A program made the translations under genes and the position numbers. A model generated the notes under the pieces. The model was not told the DNA's origin, did no database searches, and was given only the letters and a program-made list of their open reading frames with translations. A DNA stretch of 64,000 bases from Natronoglomus mannanivorans (GTDB lineage Archaea; Halobacteriota; Halobacteria; Halobacteriales; Natrialbaceae), in assembly GCA_025517485.1 (NCBI GenBank), contig JAOPKB010000004.1, positions 1 through 64,000 on the forward strand. Direction: 5' to 3'. The stretch's first letter is position 1. Each line of letters opens with the position of its first letter. This document shows, one piece after another, positions 34,930-43,781 of this stretch.

Positions 34930-35664
34930 TCACTCACGCTCGTGGCGGTGTGCGCTCACGCACTCGAGTTCGACGTCGACCGTCGTCGTCTCGCCGTCGA
35001 ACCGACCCCGCGGGATCGCGACGACGTCGAGCTCGTCGCCGGGCTCGAACGAGCCGGCGAGTTCGTGTTCCAGACTGACCGGCAGCGTCCGGCCGCCGTC
35101 GCGTAACTGAATCACCTGCGAATCGACGTACTCGCTGCGTTTGGGGTCGAACTCGAGCGCTTCCACCGCGGTACAGGAGGGACACCGGGACCGGCGACGC
35201 AACCGTCGTTCGCGCTGGGGGACCGTCGTCCGTTCGTCACAGCGCTCACACCGAAACGTGGCGGTGACGATCCGGGGCTCGAGGTCCCCGCAGGAGTCGA
35301 CCGTGCCGTCGACGGCGACGAGCCGGTTGAGGTGCTCGGCACGGAGGCTCTCGAGGCGGTACCGGACGCTGTCGGGGACGTCCGTGAGACGGAGGTAGAT
35401 CCGGTCGTCGGCCTCGACGCTCCCCTCGACGCCGTCGAATTCGTTCTCGACGACCTCCTCGAGCGCCTGCCGACCGGCCTCGAGTGTGCGGTCGGGATCG
35501 CTCACCAGCGGTGCGGTGAATCGGTAGTCGACACCGCACTGGGTGAACGGGATCGACAGCTGGCGACGGTCCGGAAACTGGGTGAGCAGTCGTCGGATCT
35601 CCTCGTCGGCCGATCTGAAGACCTGCGTGTGCCACTTCTCGACCAGCTCTCGCTCGCTAACCAT
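34930..35664 (-). CDS. MCM N-terminal-domain-only protein
   Basis: A 244-aa protein that matches the N-terminal region of the MCM replicative helicase: a helical part (ERELVEKWHTQVFRSADEE...), then the OB fold with SLRAEHLNRLVAVDGTV, and a zinc site CERC (about 155-158) and CPSC. A DPKRSEYVDSQVIQLRD segment follows, as in MCM. The AAA+ ATPase is absent after about residue 240, so it cannot unwind DNA. It may bind single strands or form mixed rings with the true MCM. The start at 35664 has an ATTAAC box about 30 nt upstream. Confidence 0.8.
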   Translation of the reverse strand: MVSERELVEKWHTQVFRSADEEIRRLLTQFPDRRQLSIPFTQCGVDYRFTAPLVSDPDRTLEAGRQALEEVVENEFDGVEGSVEADDRIYLRLTDVPDSVRYRLESLRAEHLNRLVAVDGTVDSCGDLEPRIVTATFRCERCDERTTVPQRERRLRRRSRCPSCTAVEALEFDPKRSEYVDSQVIQLRDGGRTLPVSLEHELAGSFEPGDELDVVAIPRGRFDGETTTVDVELECVSAHRHERE

Positions 35665-35886
35665 AGCCGAGCGAACGAGGTCCCGAGCCTTGGTTAATGA
35701 CTCCATTCGAATCGAGGTCCGTTCGCCTCGAGAGCACTCGAGAGCGCCGTTACGTCGGGTGTCGCTGTTTCCAAGCCGATCGACGAGGACGATCACTCCA
35801 CCATCGGAGCGCCTCACGGCTGCCCGGTCCGCTCGAGGCGAGCGAAGATACACACATTGACGACGGAGGAACGCAAACGACCCGCT

Positions 35887-37119
35887 ATGACAGTTGCTCG
35901 GACCGTCGAGCTCGAGGGCCACATCATCGACTCGGGGATGATGGCCCGGTGTTTCGGCGTCGTGATGGACATGGGCGGCGAATTCGAAGTCGAGGAGTTC
36001 GAGGTCGGTCGCCACAAACACGCGGAGACGTACTGCCGGATGATGGTCACCGCCGATACGGAGGCCGAACTCCGGGCGATCGTCCACGAACTGAACCAGA
36101 ACGGCGCGACCGTCGCCGACCCACGGGATGCCACGCTCGAGGCGGCACCCGACGATCAGGTCGTTCCGATCGACTTCTACTCGACGACGAACCACCCGAC
36201 GTTCGTCCGCGTCGACGGCGAGTGGATCCCCGTCGAGGACTGCGAGATGGACTGTGCGCTGGTCGTCGACCGCTCGAGTACGGAGGTAGAGGTCCGAACG
36301 AAAGTGCTCAACGCCATCGAGGAGGGCGACCTCGTCGTCACCGGCGAGACTGGTATCAGGGTCGAACCGCCCGAACGGCCCCGAAACGGCGGGAGCTCCT
36401 TCGGCTTCATGCAGGGCGGAGTCAGCAGCGAACGGCCCTCCGCGTCGCTGATCGCGGAGATCGCCGACGAGATGCGGTCGGTCCGCGAGAACGACGGCTC
36501 CGTGCTCGTCGTCTGCGGCCCGGCGATCATCCACGCCGGCGGCCGGGACGCGCTGGCCGACCTCGTCCGGGCGGGCTACATCGACTCGCTTTCGGCCGGG
36601 AACGGGTTCGCCGTTCACGACCTCGAACGGGACCTCTACGGCACCTCCCTCGGCGTCGACACGGAGACCTTAGAGCACCCGCGCAAGGGGCACAAACACC
36701 ACATCTACACGATCAGCGAGATCGGCCGTGCGGGTGGCATCGAAGCCGCCGTCGAGAACGGAACGATCGAGAGCGGCGTGATGTACGAGTGCGTCTCCAA
36801 CGACGTTCCCTACGTCCTCGCGGGGTCGATCCGAGACGACGGGCCGCTACCCGACACCATCACCGACGCCATCGAGGCCCAGAACGCGATCCGCGAGCAG
36901 GCCCACGAGGCCGACCTCGTGCTCATGCTCTCGACGCTCCTCCACTCCGTCGCCGTCGGGAACTGTCTCCCCTCGACGACGAAGACCGTCTGCGTCGACA
37001 TCAACCCCGCGACGGTCACGCAACTCCTCGACCGCGGCAGTGCGCAGGCGATCGGCATGGTCACTGACATCGGCACCTTCCTCCCGATGCTCTCGGAGGA
37101 ACTCCTCGACGAGGAGTGA
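35887..37119 (+). CDS. TIGR00300-type LOR/SDH family enzyme (ornithine cyclodeaminase-like)
   Basis: A 410-aa cytoplasmic enzyme. The N-terminal part (TVELEGHIIDSGMMARCFGVVMDMGGEFEVEEFEVG) is the ArgZ/ArgE-N-like domain and the C-terminal half (GFMQGGVSSERPSASLIAEI, VVCGPAIIHAGGRDALADLV, GKHKHH and VLMLSTLLHSVAVGN) is the TIGR00300 core that binds NAD-like cofactor. Related proteins act as ornithine cyclodeaminase or lysine-oxoglutarate reductase-like enzymes, so a role in arginine or ornithine metabolism is likely. The ATG at 35887 is used. An upstream TTG at 35857 is not needed. Confidence 0.85.
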   Translation: MTVARTVELEGHIIDSGMMARCFGVVMDMGGEFEVEEFEVGRHKHAETYCRMMVTADTEAELRAIVHELNQNGATVADPRDATLEAAPDDQVVPIDFYSTTNHPTFVRVDGEWIPVEDCEMDCALVVDRSSTEVEVRTKVLNAIEEGDLVVTGETGIRVEPPERPRNGGSSFGFMQGGVSSERPSASLIAEIADEMRSVRENDGSVLVVCGPAIIHAGGRDALADLVRAGYIDSLSAGNGFAVHDLERDLYGTSLGVDTETLEHPRKGHKHHIYTISEIGRAGGIEAAVENGTIESGVMYECVSNDVPYVLAGSIRDDGPLPDTITDAIEAQNAIREQAHEADLVLMLSTLLHSVAVGNCLPSTTKTVCVDINPATVTQLLDRGSAQAIGMVTDIGTFLPMLSEELLDEE

Positions 37120-37193
37120 TCGGGAACGAGTCACAGGACCGCGATTCGACACCACACGAGACGACAGGCGTCAGTTCGATCGCCGAACCGAAA

Positions 37194-38063
37194 CTACACG
37201 TCGGCTTCGGCTTCCGATACCGTCACGTCGCCTTCTAGCTCTTCGAGGGCCTCCTCGTACCAGTCAGGTTCCGCGACCGACACCTCCCCGATATCCTCGA
37301 CAACGAATTCCTGCTCGATACTGACACGCTCGTCGGTTCGCTGGATCGTCCCCTCGAGGTCGACGTAGCGGATCAGGCCGTCGTCACGAACGAACACCTG
37401 CACGGAGAACGGTTCGTCCTCGAGGAACATCGAACCGGCTGCCGGTTCCGTCCCTTCGACGACGGTGTAGTGGCCGTCCGCGTATCTCGCCCGTTCGATC
37501 TCGATCTCTTCGGCCTCTCGCAGTGGGCTGAGAAGGCTGTACAGCTCCGCTCTCGGCGACGAGTCGTACCCGCGTTCGTACTCGACGGTCCCGTTTCCGT
37601 GTTCGATTCGAACGACCGGCTGTCCGATCGAGAGTTGATCGTTCTCCGACCGATACTGGACAGTCGTTCGTTCCCGGTCGGCCTCCCGGACGTCCAGGTT
37701 CCAGCTCCCCGTCGTCTGTCCGTGTCTCAGACTCCGTCGGTTCTCGACGTCGACCGTCGTCGACTCCTCGTTCTCGAGCAGGACCGTTCCGTTCGCGAGC
37801 GTCGCGGTCGTCGACTGACTCGTCGTGTGTGACTGATTCGTCAGTACCTCACGATGATCACGGACGAACGAGTCGTTCTGGAACCCCTCCTCCGTGAGGC
37901 CGACGACGTGTTCTCCGGGATCGGTCAGCGACGACTCGAGTTGCTCGTCGACGCCGTACGGTTCGCGGTCCGGTGCACCCGTTTCCCCCGGGAGACCGCT
38001 ACACCCCGCAGTGAGGACGATCAGGAGGACCATCAGGAGTGACAACCGGGACACAGTACGCAC
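37194..38063 (-). CDS. Haloarchaeal lipoprotein of the DUF7537 type
   Basis: A 289-aa lipoprotein. The start is GTG (MRTVSRLSLLMVLLIVLTAGCSG) and the lipobox is LTAGC with Cys21. After a short linker (LPGETGAPDREP) it has no Cys. It contains many acidic residues and a beta-rich pattern (STTATLANGTVLLENEESTTVDVENRRSL, VQYRSENDQL). The family is known only from haloarchaea. The role may be at the outer membrane face. A GTATTTGC box lies about 25 nt upstream. Confidence 0.78.
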   Translation of the reverse strand: MRTVSRLSLLMVLLIVLTAGCSGLPGETGAPDREPYGVDEQLESSLTDPGEHVVGLTEEGFQNDSFVRDHREVLTNQSHTTSQSTTATLANGTVLLENEESTTVDVENRRSLRHGQTTGSWNLDVREADRERTTVQYRSENDQLSIGQPVVRIEHGNGTVEYERGYDSSPRAELYSLLSPLREAEEIEIERARYADGHYTVVEGTEPAAGSMFLEDEPFSVQVFVRDDGLIRYVDLEGTIQRTDERVSIEQEFVVEDIGEVSVAEPDWYEEALEELEGDVTVSEAEADV

Positions 38064-38194
38064 CCAGTTGTGATGCAGACGGCAAATACGTGATGGGTTT
38101 CCGTCGACAGTCGTCGTCCGGTTCGTTCCCGAGTGGAACCCACTGTCACGAAAACTGTCGTCTGACCGCTGCCCTGCCTGGTGAGGGCTAGCTC

Positions 38195-38201
38195 TTTTAT
38201 A
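38195..38201 (+). promoter_or_regulatory. TATA box for crtB
   Basis: TTTTATA, 57-63 nt before the crtB ATG at 38258, which gives a leader of roughly 30 nt. A GGTGGGG string 13-19 nt before the ATG may act as a Shine-Dalgarno, unlike most leaderless genes here. Confidence 0.6.
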
Positions 38202-38257
38202 CCTTCCTGTGGAACGTTATCTATCGTGTCGCTGTCAAGAGTTGGTGGGGTGTGAGC

Positions 38258-39214
38258 ATGAAACAGGAACAGATTCAGGCCGGAAAGGCGATCCAGAAAC
38301 GAACGGGAAAGACGTTCTACCTCGCGACGCGGTTTCTCCCGGCACGCGTTCGGGACGCGACCCACGTCCTCTACGCGTTCTTCCGAATCGCCGACGACGT
38401 CGTCGACGACGCCGACGCCAACGGCGTCCCTCCCGACGAGCAGGCCGCTCGGCTCGAGGACCTTCGTGAACAGGCACTCGGCGAGGCCGATCGCTCGGAA
38501 CCGGTACTCGAGGCCTTCGACGAACTCAGGGCACAATACGATATCGCCGACGAGGAGGTCCACGAGTTCGTCGATGCGATGAAAACTGATATTTACACGA
38601 GCCGGTACGAGCGCTACGAGGACCTCGAGGCGTACATGCGCGGCTCGGCCGCCGCCGTCGGCGTGATGATGACTGCGATCATGGACCCCGACGACCCCGA
38701 CACCGCCCTACCCCACGCGATCGCTCTCGGTGAAGCCTTCCAGTTGACCAACTTTCTGCGGGACGTCCGCGAGGACGTCCTCGAGCGCGATCGGATCTAC
38801 ATCCCACAGGAGACGCTACGGGCTCACGGCGTCACCGACGAGCAGATCGAACGCCTCGAGATATCCGAGTCGTTCGCGACCGTGATGGCCGAGGAGCTTC
38901 GGCGGGCCGAACGACTGTATCGGGAGGGTGTCGCCGGCATCCGCTACCTGCCCGAGGACTGCCAGTTGCCGGTGTTGCTCGCAGCGGTGCTGTACGCCGA
39001 ACATCACCGTGTGATCCGCGCACAGGAGTACGACGTCCTCTCCCGGGAACCGTCACTGTCGACGACCCGGAAACTCCACTGTCTGCTGAAGACGCGGTGG
39101 CACTGGCACTGGAATCGCGATCCCGAGGCGGTGTTCGAGCGCGTGTCGGCCGTTCCCGGACCCGACGTCGAACGGACGGGCACCGAGCACGGCGACCGCC
39201 TCCCGATGCGGTGA
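38258..39214 (+). CDS. crtB: Phytoene synthase
   Basis: A 318-aa squalene/phytoene-synthase-family enzyme. The two Asp-rich motifs are DDVVDDAD (about 47-54) and DVREDVLERDRIYIP (about 170-184), and FLRD and YAEHHRVIRAQEYDVL follow the fold. It joins two geranylgeranyl-diphosphate molecules to make phytoene. It is the first committed carotenoid step. The lower-pathway genes crtD, lyeJ and cruF lie 1-5 kb downstream on the opposite strand, and crtI must be elsewhere. The GTG at 38252 is an alternative start. Confidence 0.94.
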   Translation: MKQEQIQAGKAIQKRTGKTFYLATRFLPARVRDATHVLYAFFRIADDVVDDADANGVPPDEQAARLEDLREQALGEADRSEPVLEAFDELRAQYDIADEEVHEFVDAMKTDIYTSRYERYEDLEAYMRGSAAAVGVMMTAIMDPDDPDTALPHAIALGEAFQLTNFLRDVREDVLERDRIYIPQETLRAHGVTDEQIERLEISESFATVMAEELRRAERLYREGVAGIRYLPEDCQLPVLLAAVLYAEHHRVIRAQEYDVLSREPSLSTTRKLHCLLKTRWHWHWNRDPEAVFERVSAVPGPDVERTGTEHGDRLPMR

Positions 39215-39272
39215 ATCCGGTGTTTCTCTCACCGCGAGGAGTCGGATCGACACCACCCTCCCTATCTCCGAC

Positions 39273-40214
39273 TCAAGACACCTCGAGTTCTCGTCGAACC
39301 GTTCGGAGTCGGTCGACCCGTTCCTCGACTGGTGGGTGTGTCGGTCGTCCTTCGTCGAGCGGACGAATACAGAATCGGCCGAGTGTGTCGGACTCTCGCA
39401 GGTCCGTCTCCGGGATCCGCTGTGCCCCCTCGAGATCGCGTAACGTCTCGACGAGCGCGGTCGAATTCCCGGTCAGCGCAACCGCGCCGCGGTCGGCGGC
39501 GAACTCCCGATGTCGAGAGAAGGCGTCCGCGACGACGTCGAACACGAGCGTGAGAACGATCCAGAGCGCCAGGAGGCCGAACGAACCGAGCCACAGGGGA
39601 ACGAGGTAGCCGTCGACGAACCAATCGGGGGCGAACCGAACGCCGATTCCACCGACGCCGAGGAGACTCAACCCGACGAACGAGACCGCGCCGACGGTCA
39701 GCAAGAACTCACCGGGGAGTGCCACCGCAGTCATCACGCGGGCGTCCCGGTTCGAGACGTGGGCGATCTCGTGGGCCAAGACTGCTTCGAGCCGATCGGA
39801 GTCGTCTTCGAACCGCTCGAGTAATCCCTCGGTGAGACAGATCGCCGGCGTCCGGTAGCCGACGGTCAGCGAGTTGGGTTCCTCGATCGGGGCGATCCAC
39901 AGCTCCGGATCGGCAACGGCGGCCTGGTTCGCGAGTCGCGTCGCCAGCGCCTCGAGGTCGGCGTATTCGCCGTCGGATCGGCGGGCGTCGAGCTCCTCGA
40001 GAAGACGCGTCGGTCTGTGGATCTCCCGGTAGGTGAGGGTCCCGGCGAATCCGAGGACGACGGTCAACAGCAGGTACTGGCCGACGGTGGCGTTCGCGAA
40101 GACGGTGATCGACGCGACGTAGCCGAGCGCGACGACGACGAGGTAGAACAGCGAACAGAGGGCGACGAGCACGGCGCCGTACGCGTGAGTCCGCCAGCGA
40201 CTCGACGGCTGCAT
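39273..40214 (-). CDS. M48-family metalloprotease (HtpX-like)
   Basis: A 313-aa membrane protease. Two N-terminal helices (about 12-60) lead to AVLAHEIAHVSNRDAR, the HExxH zinc site, and a Glu downstream in SRHREFAADRGAV. Two or three more helices lie between. It probably cleaves damaged membrane proteins. The ATG at 40214 is preferred to a GTG at 40229. It is transcribed away from crtB and ends next to it. Confidence 0.92.
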   Translation of the reverse strand: MQPSSRWRTHAYGAVLVALCSLFYLVVVALGYVASITVFANATVGQYLLLTVVLGFAGTLTYREIHRPTRLLEELDARRSDGEYADLEALATRLANQAAVADPELWIAPIEEPNSLTVGYRTPAICLTEGLLERFEDDSDRLEAVLAHEIAHVSNRDARVMTAVALPGEFLLTVGAVSFVGLSLLGVGGIGVRFAPDWFVDGYLVPLWLGSFGLLALWIVLTLVFDVVADAFSRHREFAADRGAVALTGNSTALVETLRDLEGAQRIPETDLRESDTLGRFCIRPLDEGRPTHPPVEERVDRLRTVRRELEVS

Positions 40215-40301
40215 ACACGGGCATTTCACTGATCGACGAAAGTCGTTTCGACGGGACTGTGCTGCCGTTTCTTCGTTCTTCTTACCGTCTCGTCTCGAGG
40301 A

Positions 40302-41180
40302 TCACCGACCCGTCGTCGGTAATCCCGTCCGAACGAACGCGAGGTCGTACCGGCCCGTCCTCGCCAGTCCGAGACAGAACGCGCCGGCGACGGCCGCGGC
40401 GATCCAGTTGCCGTACAGGACGTTGATCCCGCCCCACAGCAACACGAAGCTCACCAGATCGTCGAGGATGAACTCACACGTCTGTACGCGCTCGAGCAGC
40501 GCCTCGCGATCGAAGGCGAGATCGACGAGGACGACGGCGACCGTCCCCGAAATAACCCATCCCAGATAGTTCGAGAGCGGGACGCCGTAGTACGGCCCGG
40601 GCGGTACGAACTCCCAGAACCCGATCGCGACCGCCGCGGGGTCGAGGACGGCGTCGATGGCTACGACGGCGACGATCGCGGCGCACAACCGGACGATCGT
40701 GCTGTCGGCCCACTCCTCGAGAACCAGTATCGTCAGCAGATAGGCGTTGAGCACCAGCGGGATGAAAAACACGGGGAGGGCGAGGGGGACCTCGCCGAAC
40801 AGCATCGGTCCCAGCTGGATCGTGTACTCGAAGGCGCCGTAGGGCCAGTCGGTCCGGACGCCGACGATCTCGATCGCGTAGGTGTAAGCCGTCAGTACAC
40901 CGAGACAGCCCAGCGCCCACCAGCCGATCTTCGGGAGGAGACCGACGATCAGCGGCGAGCGCATGACGAGCGTCCCGAAGAGGATCAGCAGTGGGTTGTA
41001 CGCCAACGGACCAGGCAACAGCCCCTCGGCGCTCGCGACCAGCGTCACCGCACCGATCACGGGGAAGACGACGGCGATGGTAAACCGATTCTCGCGAACG
41101 ACGGCCTCGAGGCGTCGCTGTACTTCGGTTCGCGTCCTCTCGTCGAAGCCACTCGACGACTCGGGTTCGGGGTCAGCCAT
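40302..41180 (-). CDS. cruF: Carotenoid hydratase CruF (bisanhydrobacterioruberin hydratase)
   Basis: A 292-aa membrane protein with seven or eight helices. TYAIEIVGVRTDWPYGAFEYT and PVFFIPLVLNAYLL are features of DUF422/CruF. It adds water to the end groups of bisanhydrobacterioruberin to give bacterioruberin. It overlaps lyeJ by 8 nt and lies third in the order crtD-lyeJ-cruF, the same order as in other haloarchaea. The operon is transcribed right to left. Confidence 0.9.
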   Translation of the reverse strand: MADPEPESSSGFDERTRTEVQRRLEAVVRENRFTIAVVFPVIGAVTLVASAEGLLPGPLAYNPLLILFGTLVMRSPLIVGLLPKIGWWALGCLGVLTAYTYAIEIVGVRTDWPYGAFEYTIQLGPMLFGEVPLALPVFFIPLVLNAYLLTILVLEEWADSTIVRLCAAIVAVVAIDAVLDPAAVAIGFWEFVPPGPYYGVPLSNYLGWVISGTVAVVLVDLAFDREALLERVQTCEFILDDLVSFVLLWGGINVLYGNWIAAAVAGAFCLGLARTGRYDLAFVRTGLPTTGR

Positions 41181-42051
41181 AGACCCTCCAGAGGCCGCCC
41201 ATCGTCAGCAGTGCACCGACGACCGTGTTGATCGCGGGGAACCACCAGTAGGCTCGCTCGACGCCGATACTCGAGGTCGCGACGCCCGCGACGAGCGCCG
41301 GATACACCAGCAGCAGCGCGCCCAGACGGACGTCGAGGGCGGCGAACGCAACTGCGGCGGCGAGCCAGCACGCGCCACAGTAGGCGTAGGTCCAGCGTTC
41401 GCCGAGTACCGTGGCGGTCGTCCGAATCCCCGCAGCCCGATCGGGCTCGAGGTCCGGGATCGCCGAGAACGTGTGCATCCCCATCGCCCAGCACCAGCCG
41501 CCGACGATCGCGAGCGCGGGCGGGTTCGCACCGGCTACGACGGCGTAGGCCGCGATGCCGGGCGTGACGTAGAGGCCGTTCGAGACCGAGTCCAGCAGCG
41601 GCGTCGTTTTGAACCGCAGCGGCGGCGCGCTGTAGCCCGCCCCGAGGAGAAGAAAGGCAGCGAGCCAGGGCCACGCCGTCTGCGGGAGGAACCACGCGAA
41701 TCCCAGCGGGAGGACCGCACAGAGGCCGACGACGATCGGGACGTACTCCTGGCCGCGATACCTCGCCTCGCGGTCTTCCTTCTTCGGGTTCTCGGCGTCG
41801 ATATCCCGGTCGTAGACGTCGTTGATCCCGTAGAGGAAGACGTTCGCCGGCACGAGGAAGTACGCGAACAGGACGACCACGGCGGGTGAGACCAGTTCGG
41901 CGACCGAGTCGGCGGCGTAGGCGACGCCCACTAACACGGGTCCCGCCAGGTAGAGCCAGAACCGCGGTCGCGACAGCGTCAGCAAGTACGACAGTCGCTC
42001 GAGGGTCGTTTCGTCCGCGGTCGTCCCGCTGGTTTCCGTCACGTCACTCAC
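41173..42051 (-). CDS. lyeJ: Lycopene elongase (UbiA-type prenyltransferase)
   Basis: A 292-aa UbiA-family membrane protein with about eight helices. The first Asp-rich motif is NDVYDRDID (about 76-84) and the second DLEPDRAAGIRT. It adds isoprenyl groups to both ends of lycopene and hydrates them on the way to bacterioruberin. It starts 30 bp after the stop of crtD and overlaps cruF by 8 nt, so it is one operon. Confidence 0.92.
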   Translation of the reverse strand: MSDVTETSGTTADETTLERLSYLLTLSRPRFWLYLAGPVLVGVAYAADSVAELVSPAVVVLFAYFLVPANVFLYGINDVYDRDIDAENPKKEDREARYRGQEYVPIVVGLCAVLPLGFAWFLPQTAWPWLAAFLLLGAGYSAPPLRFKTTPLLDSVSNGLYVTPGIAAYAVVAGANPPALAIVGGWCWAMGMHTFSAIPDLEPDRAAGIRTTATVLGERWTYAYCGACWLAAAVAFAALDVRLGALLLVYPALVAGVATSSIGVERAYWWFPAINTVVGALLTMGGLWRVYG

Positions 42052-42081
42052 CTCTCGATCGACTCGCTGGGCGTTCCGCGC

Positions 42082-43662
42082 TCATCCGTGATCCTCGAAC
42101 ACCTTCTCGGCCGTCAGCTGGCCGCTGATCAGACACATCGGGACGCCAATGCCGGGCGTGGTGTCGGCGCCGACGAAGTAGAGGCCGTCGACCTCCTTCG
42201 ATCGATGCGGCGGGCGAAACAGCGACGTCTGGCGCAGGGTGTGGGCCATGCCCAGCGCGGTACCCTGAAAGCTGTTGTACCGGCTCGCGAAGTCCTCGAC
42301 CGAAAAGGTCTCCTCGACGACGATCCGATCACGCAGGTCCGCGCCGGTGTTCTCGGCGACGTCCGCCAGCACCTCGTCGCGGTACTGTTCGCGAATCTCG
42401 GGCGTGTCCTCGAGCCCGGGCGCGATCGGCACGAGGACGAACAGGTTGCTGTGGCCCTCGGGGGCCACGCTATCGTCGGTTTTCGACGGCACGCAGAGGT
42501 AGTAGGCGGGGTCGTCCGGCCACTGGGGCTCCTCGAAGATCTGGTCGAAGTGATCCTGCCAGTCCGTCGGGAGGACGAGCGTGTGGTGGGCCAACTCCTC
42601 GAGGTCACCCTCGACGCCCAAGTAACAGAGGAAGGCGGAGGGTGCGTAGGTCCGTGACTCCCAGTAGTCGGCGTCGTAGCCGCGTCGTTCGGGCGGAAGC
42701 AGTTCCTGTTCGGTGTGGGCGTAGTCGGCGTTGCTCACCACCAGATCGGCGGAGAGGGGACCGTCGGACGTCTCCACGAGGAACGCGCCCTCGCGGCCCT
42801 TGATCGCCGTGGCGGGCCGGTCGGTGTGATACTCGACGCCGAGTTCCGTGCCCAGTTCGACGATCCCGTCGATCACGCTCCCCATTCCGTTCTCGGGATA
42901 CCAGACGCCGAGGTTGAAGTCGACGTGACTCATGAGGTTGTACAGCGCCGGCGTGTTCGTCGGCGAACCGCCGAGAAACACCAGCGTGTACTGCATGATC
43001 TGCTGGAGTTTCGGGTGGTCGAAGTAGTTCTCGACGTGGCCCTGCATCGATCCCAGCAGGGAGAGCCCGCGGGCCTGTCGCGCCACGTCGAGGTCGATAT
43101 AGTCACGCAACCGCTCCCGATCCTCGTAGACGAAGTGTTCCATCCCCACCTCGTAGTTCTCTCGGGACTTCTCGAGGTAGCGCTCGAGGGCCTCGCCGGC
43201 GCCCTCCTCGTAGGTCTCGAAGAGCGCTTTGGTTCGCTCGATGTCGGCCGTCACGTCCACCTGGTCGCCGTGTGATCGCGGGCCGCGAGACGACTTTGCC
43301 GTCTCGTTCGAGGCGGTTCCACCGCCTCGCAGCCCGCTCGCACCGTCCGCGGAACGCTGTTCCGTGCTGTCTTTGAAGAAGATTCGATAGTGCGGATCGA
43401 GGTGCTCGAGGTCGTAGTAGTCGGTCGGCGTCCGGCCGAACTCGCCGAAAAAGCGCTCGAAGACGTCGGGCATCAGGTACCACGAAGGCCCCATGTCGAA
43501 CCGGAAGCCGTCGACCTCGAGCCGGGAGGCGCGGCCGCCGAGCTGTTCGTTCTTCTCGATCACCTGCACGTCGGCACCCGCGTCGGCGAGATAACACGCC
43601 GTCGAGAGGCCGCCGACACCCGCTCCGATCACGACGACTGACTCTCCGACCAGCGACGTCAT
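42082..43662 (-). CDS. crtD: Carotenoid 3,4-desaturase (CrtI/CrtD family)
   Basis: A 526-aa FAD-dependent desaturase. VVVIGAGVGGLSTACYLADAG is the FAD loop (about 9-28), EKNEQLGGRAS the second motif and YFVGADTTPGIGVPMCLISG the C-terminal FAD motif. Because it precedes lyeJ and cruF, it should be the CrtD that makes the 3,4-double bond of bacterioruberin and not the phytoene desaturase. Residues about 99-131 (STEQRSADG to RSH) are an insertion of 33 residues absent from the family by my memory, and its DNA is a run of hairpins. The ATG at 43662 is the family start. Confidence 0.9.
   Translation of the reverse strand: MTSLVGESVVVIGAGVGGLSTACYLADAGADVQVIEKNEQLGGRASRLEVDGFRFDMGPSWYLMPDVFERFFGEFGRTPTDYYDLEHLDPHYRIFFKDSTEQRSADGASGLRGGGTASNETAKSSRGPRSHGDQVDVTADIERTKALFETYEEGAGEALERYLEKSRENYEVGMEHFVYEDRERLRDYIDLDVARQARGLSLLGSMQGHVENYFDHPKLQQIMQYTLVFLGGSPTNTPALYNLMSHVDFNLGVWYPENGMGSVIDGIVELGTELGVEYHTDRPATAIKGREGAFLVETSDGPLSADLVVSNADYAHTEQELLPPERRGYDADYWESRTYAPSAFLCYLGVEGDLEELAHHTLVLPTDWQDHFDQIFEEPQWPDDPAYYLCVPSKTDDSVAPEGHSNLFVLVPIAPGLEDTPEIREQYRDEVLADVAENTGADLRDRIVVEETFSVEDFASRYNSFQGTALGMAHTLRQTSLFRPPHRSKEVDGLYFVGADTTPGIGVPMCLISGQLTAEKVFEDHG
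43270..43368 (-). repeat. 99-bp triple-hairpin insertion inside crtD
   Basis: Three inverted repeats sit one after another in frame within crtD: 43286-43306 (7-bp stem, 7-nt loop), 43309-43329 (9-bp stem, 3-nt loop, perfect) and 43350-43364 (6-bp stem, 3-nt loop). Together they fill the 33-codon stretch (Ser, Gly, Arg, Ala rich) that interrupts FKD/GDQVDV. This looks like a palindromic mini-element that has settled inside a gene and is translated. Confidence 0.75.
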
Positions 43663-43781
43663 AGTACAGGTACAGGTGACTGTTGGCTCACTGATAAGGA
43701 TATGGCATACGCTGGGAGGCTTATCGTTTCGAGGCGAGTCCGACCCCGTGGTTTCCTGTCGTTCCAACCCGTACGCACCCT

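Noticed and set aside
42082..43662. Intein or intron as the source of the crtD insertion
   Set aside because: At 33 residues it is far too short, and it lacks splice-site residues (Cys/Ser start and His-Asn end).
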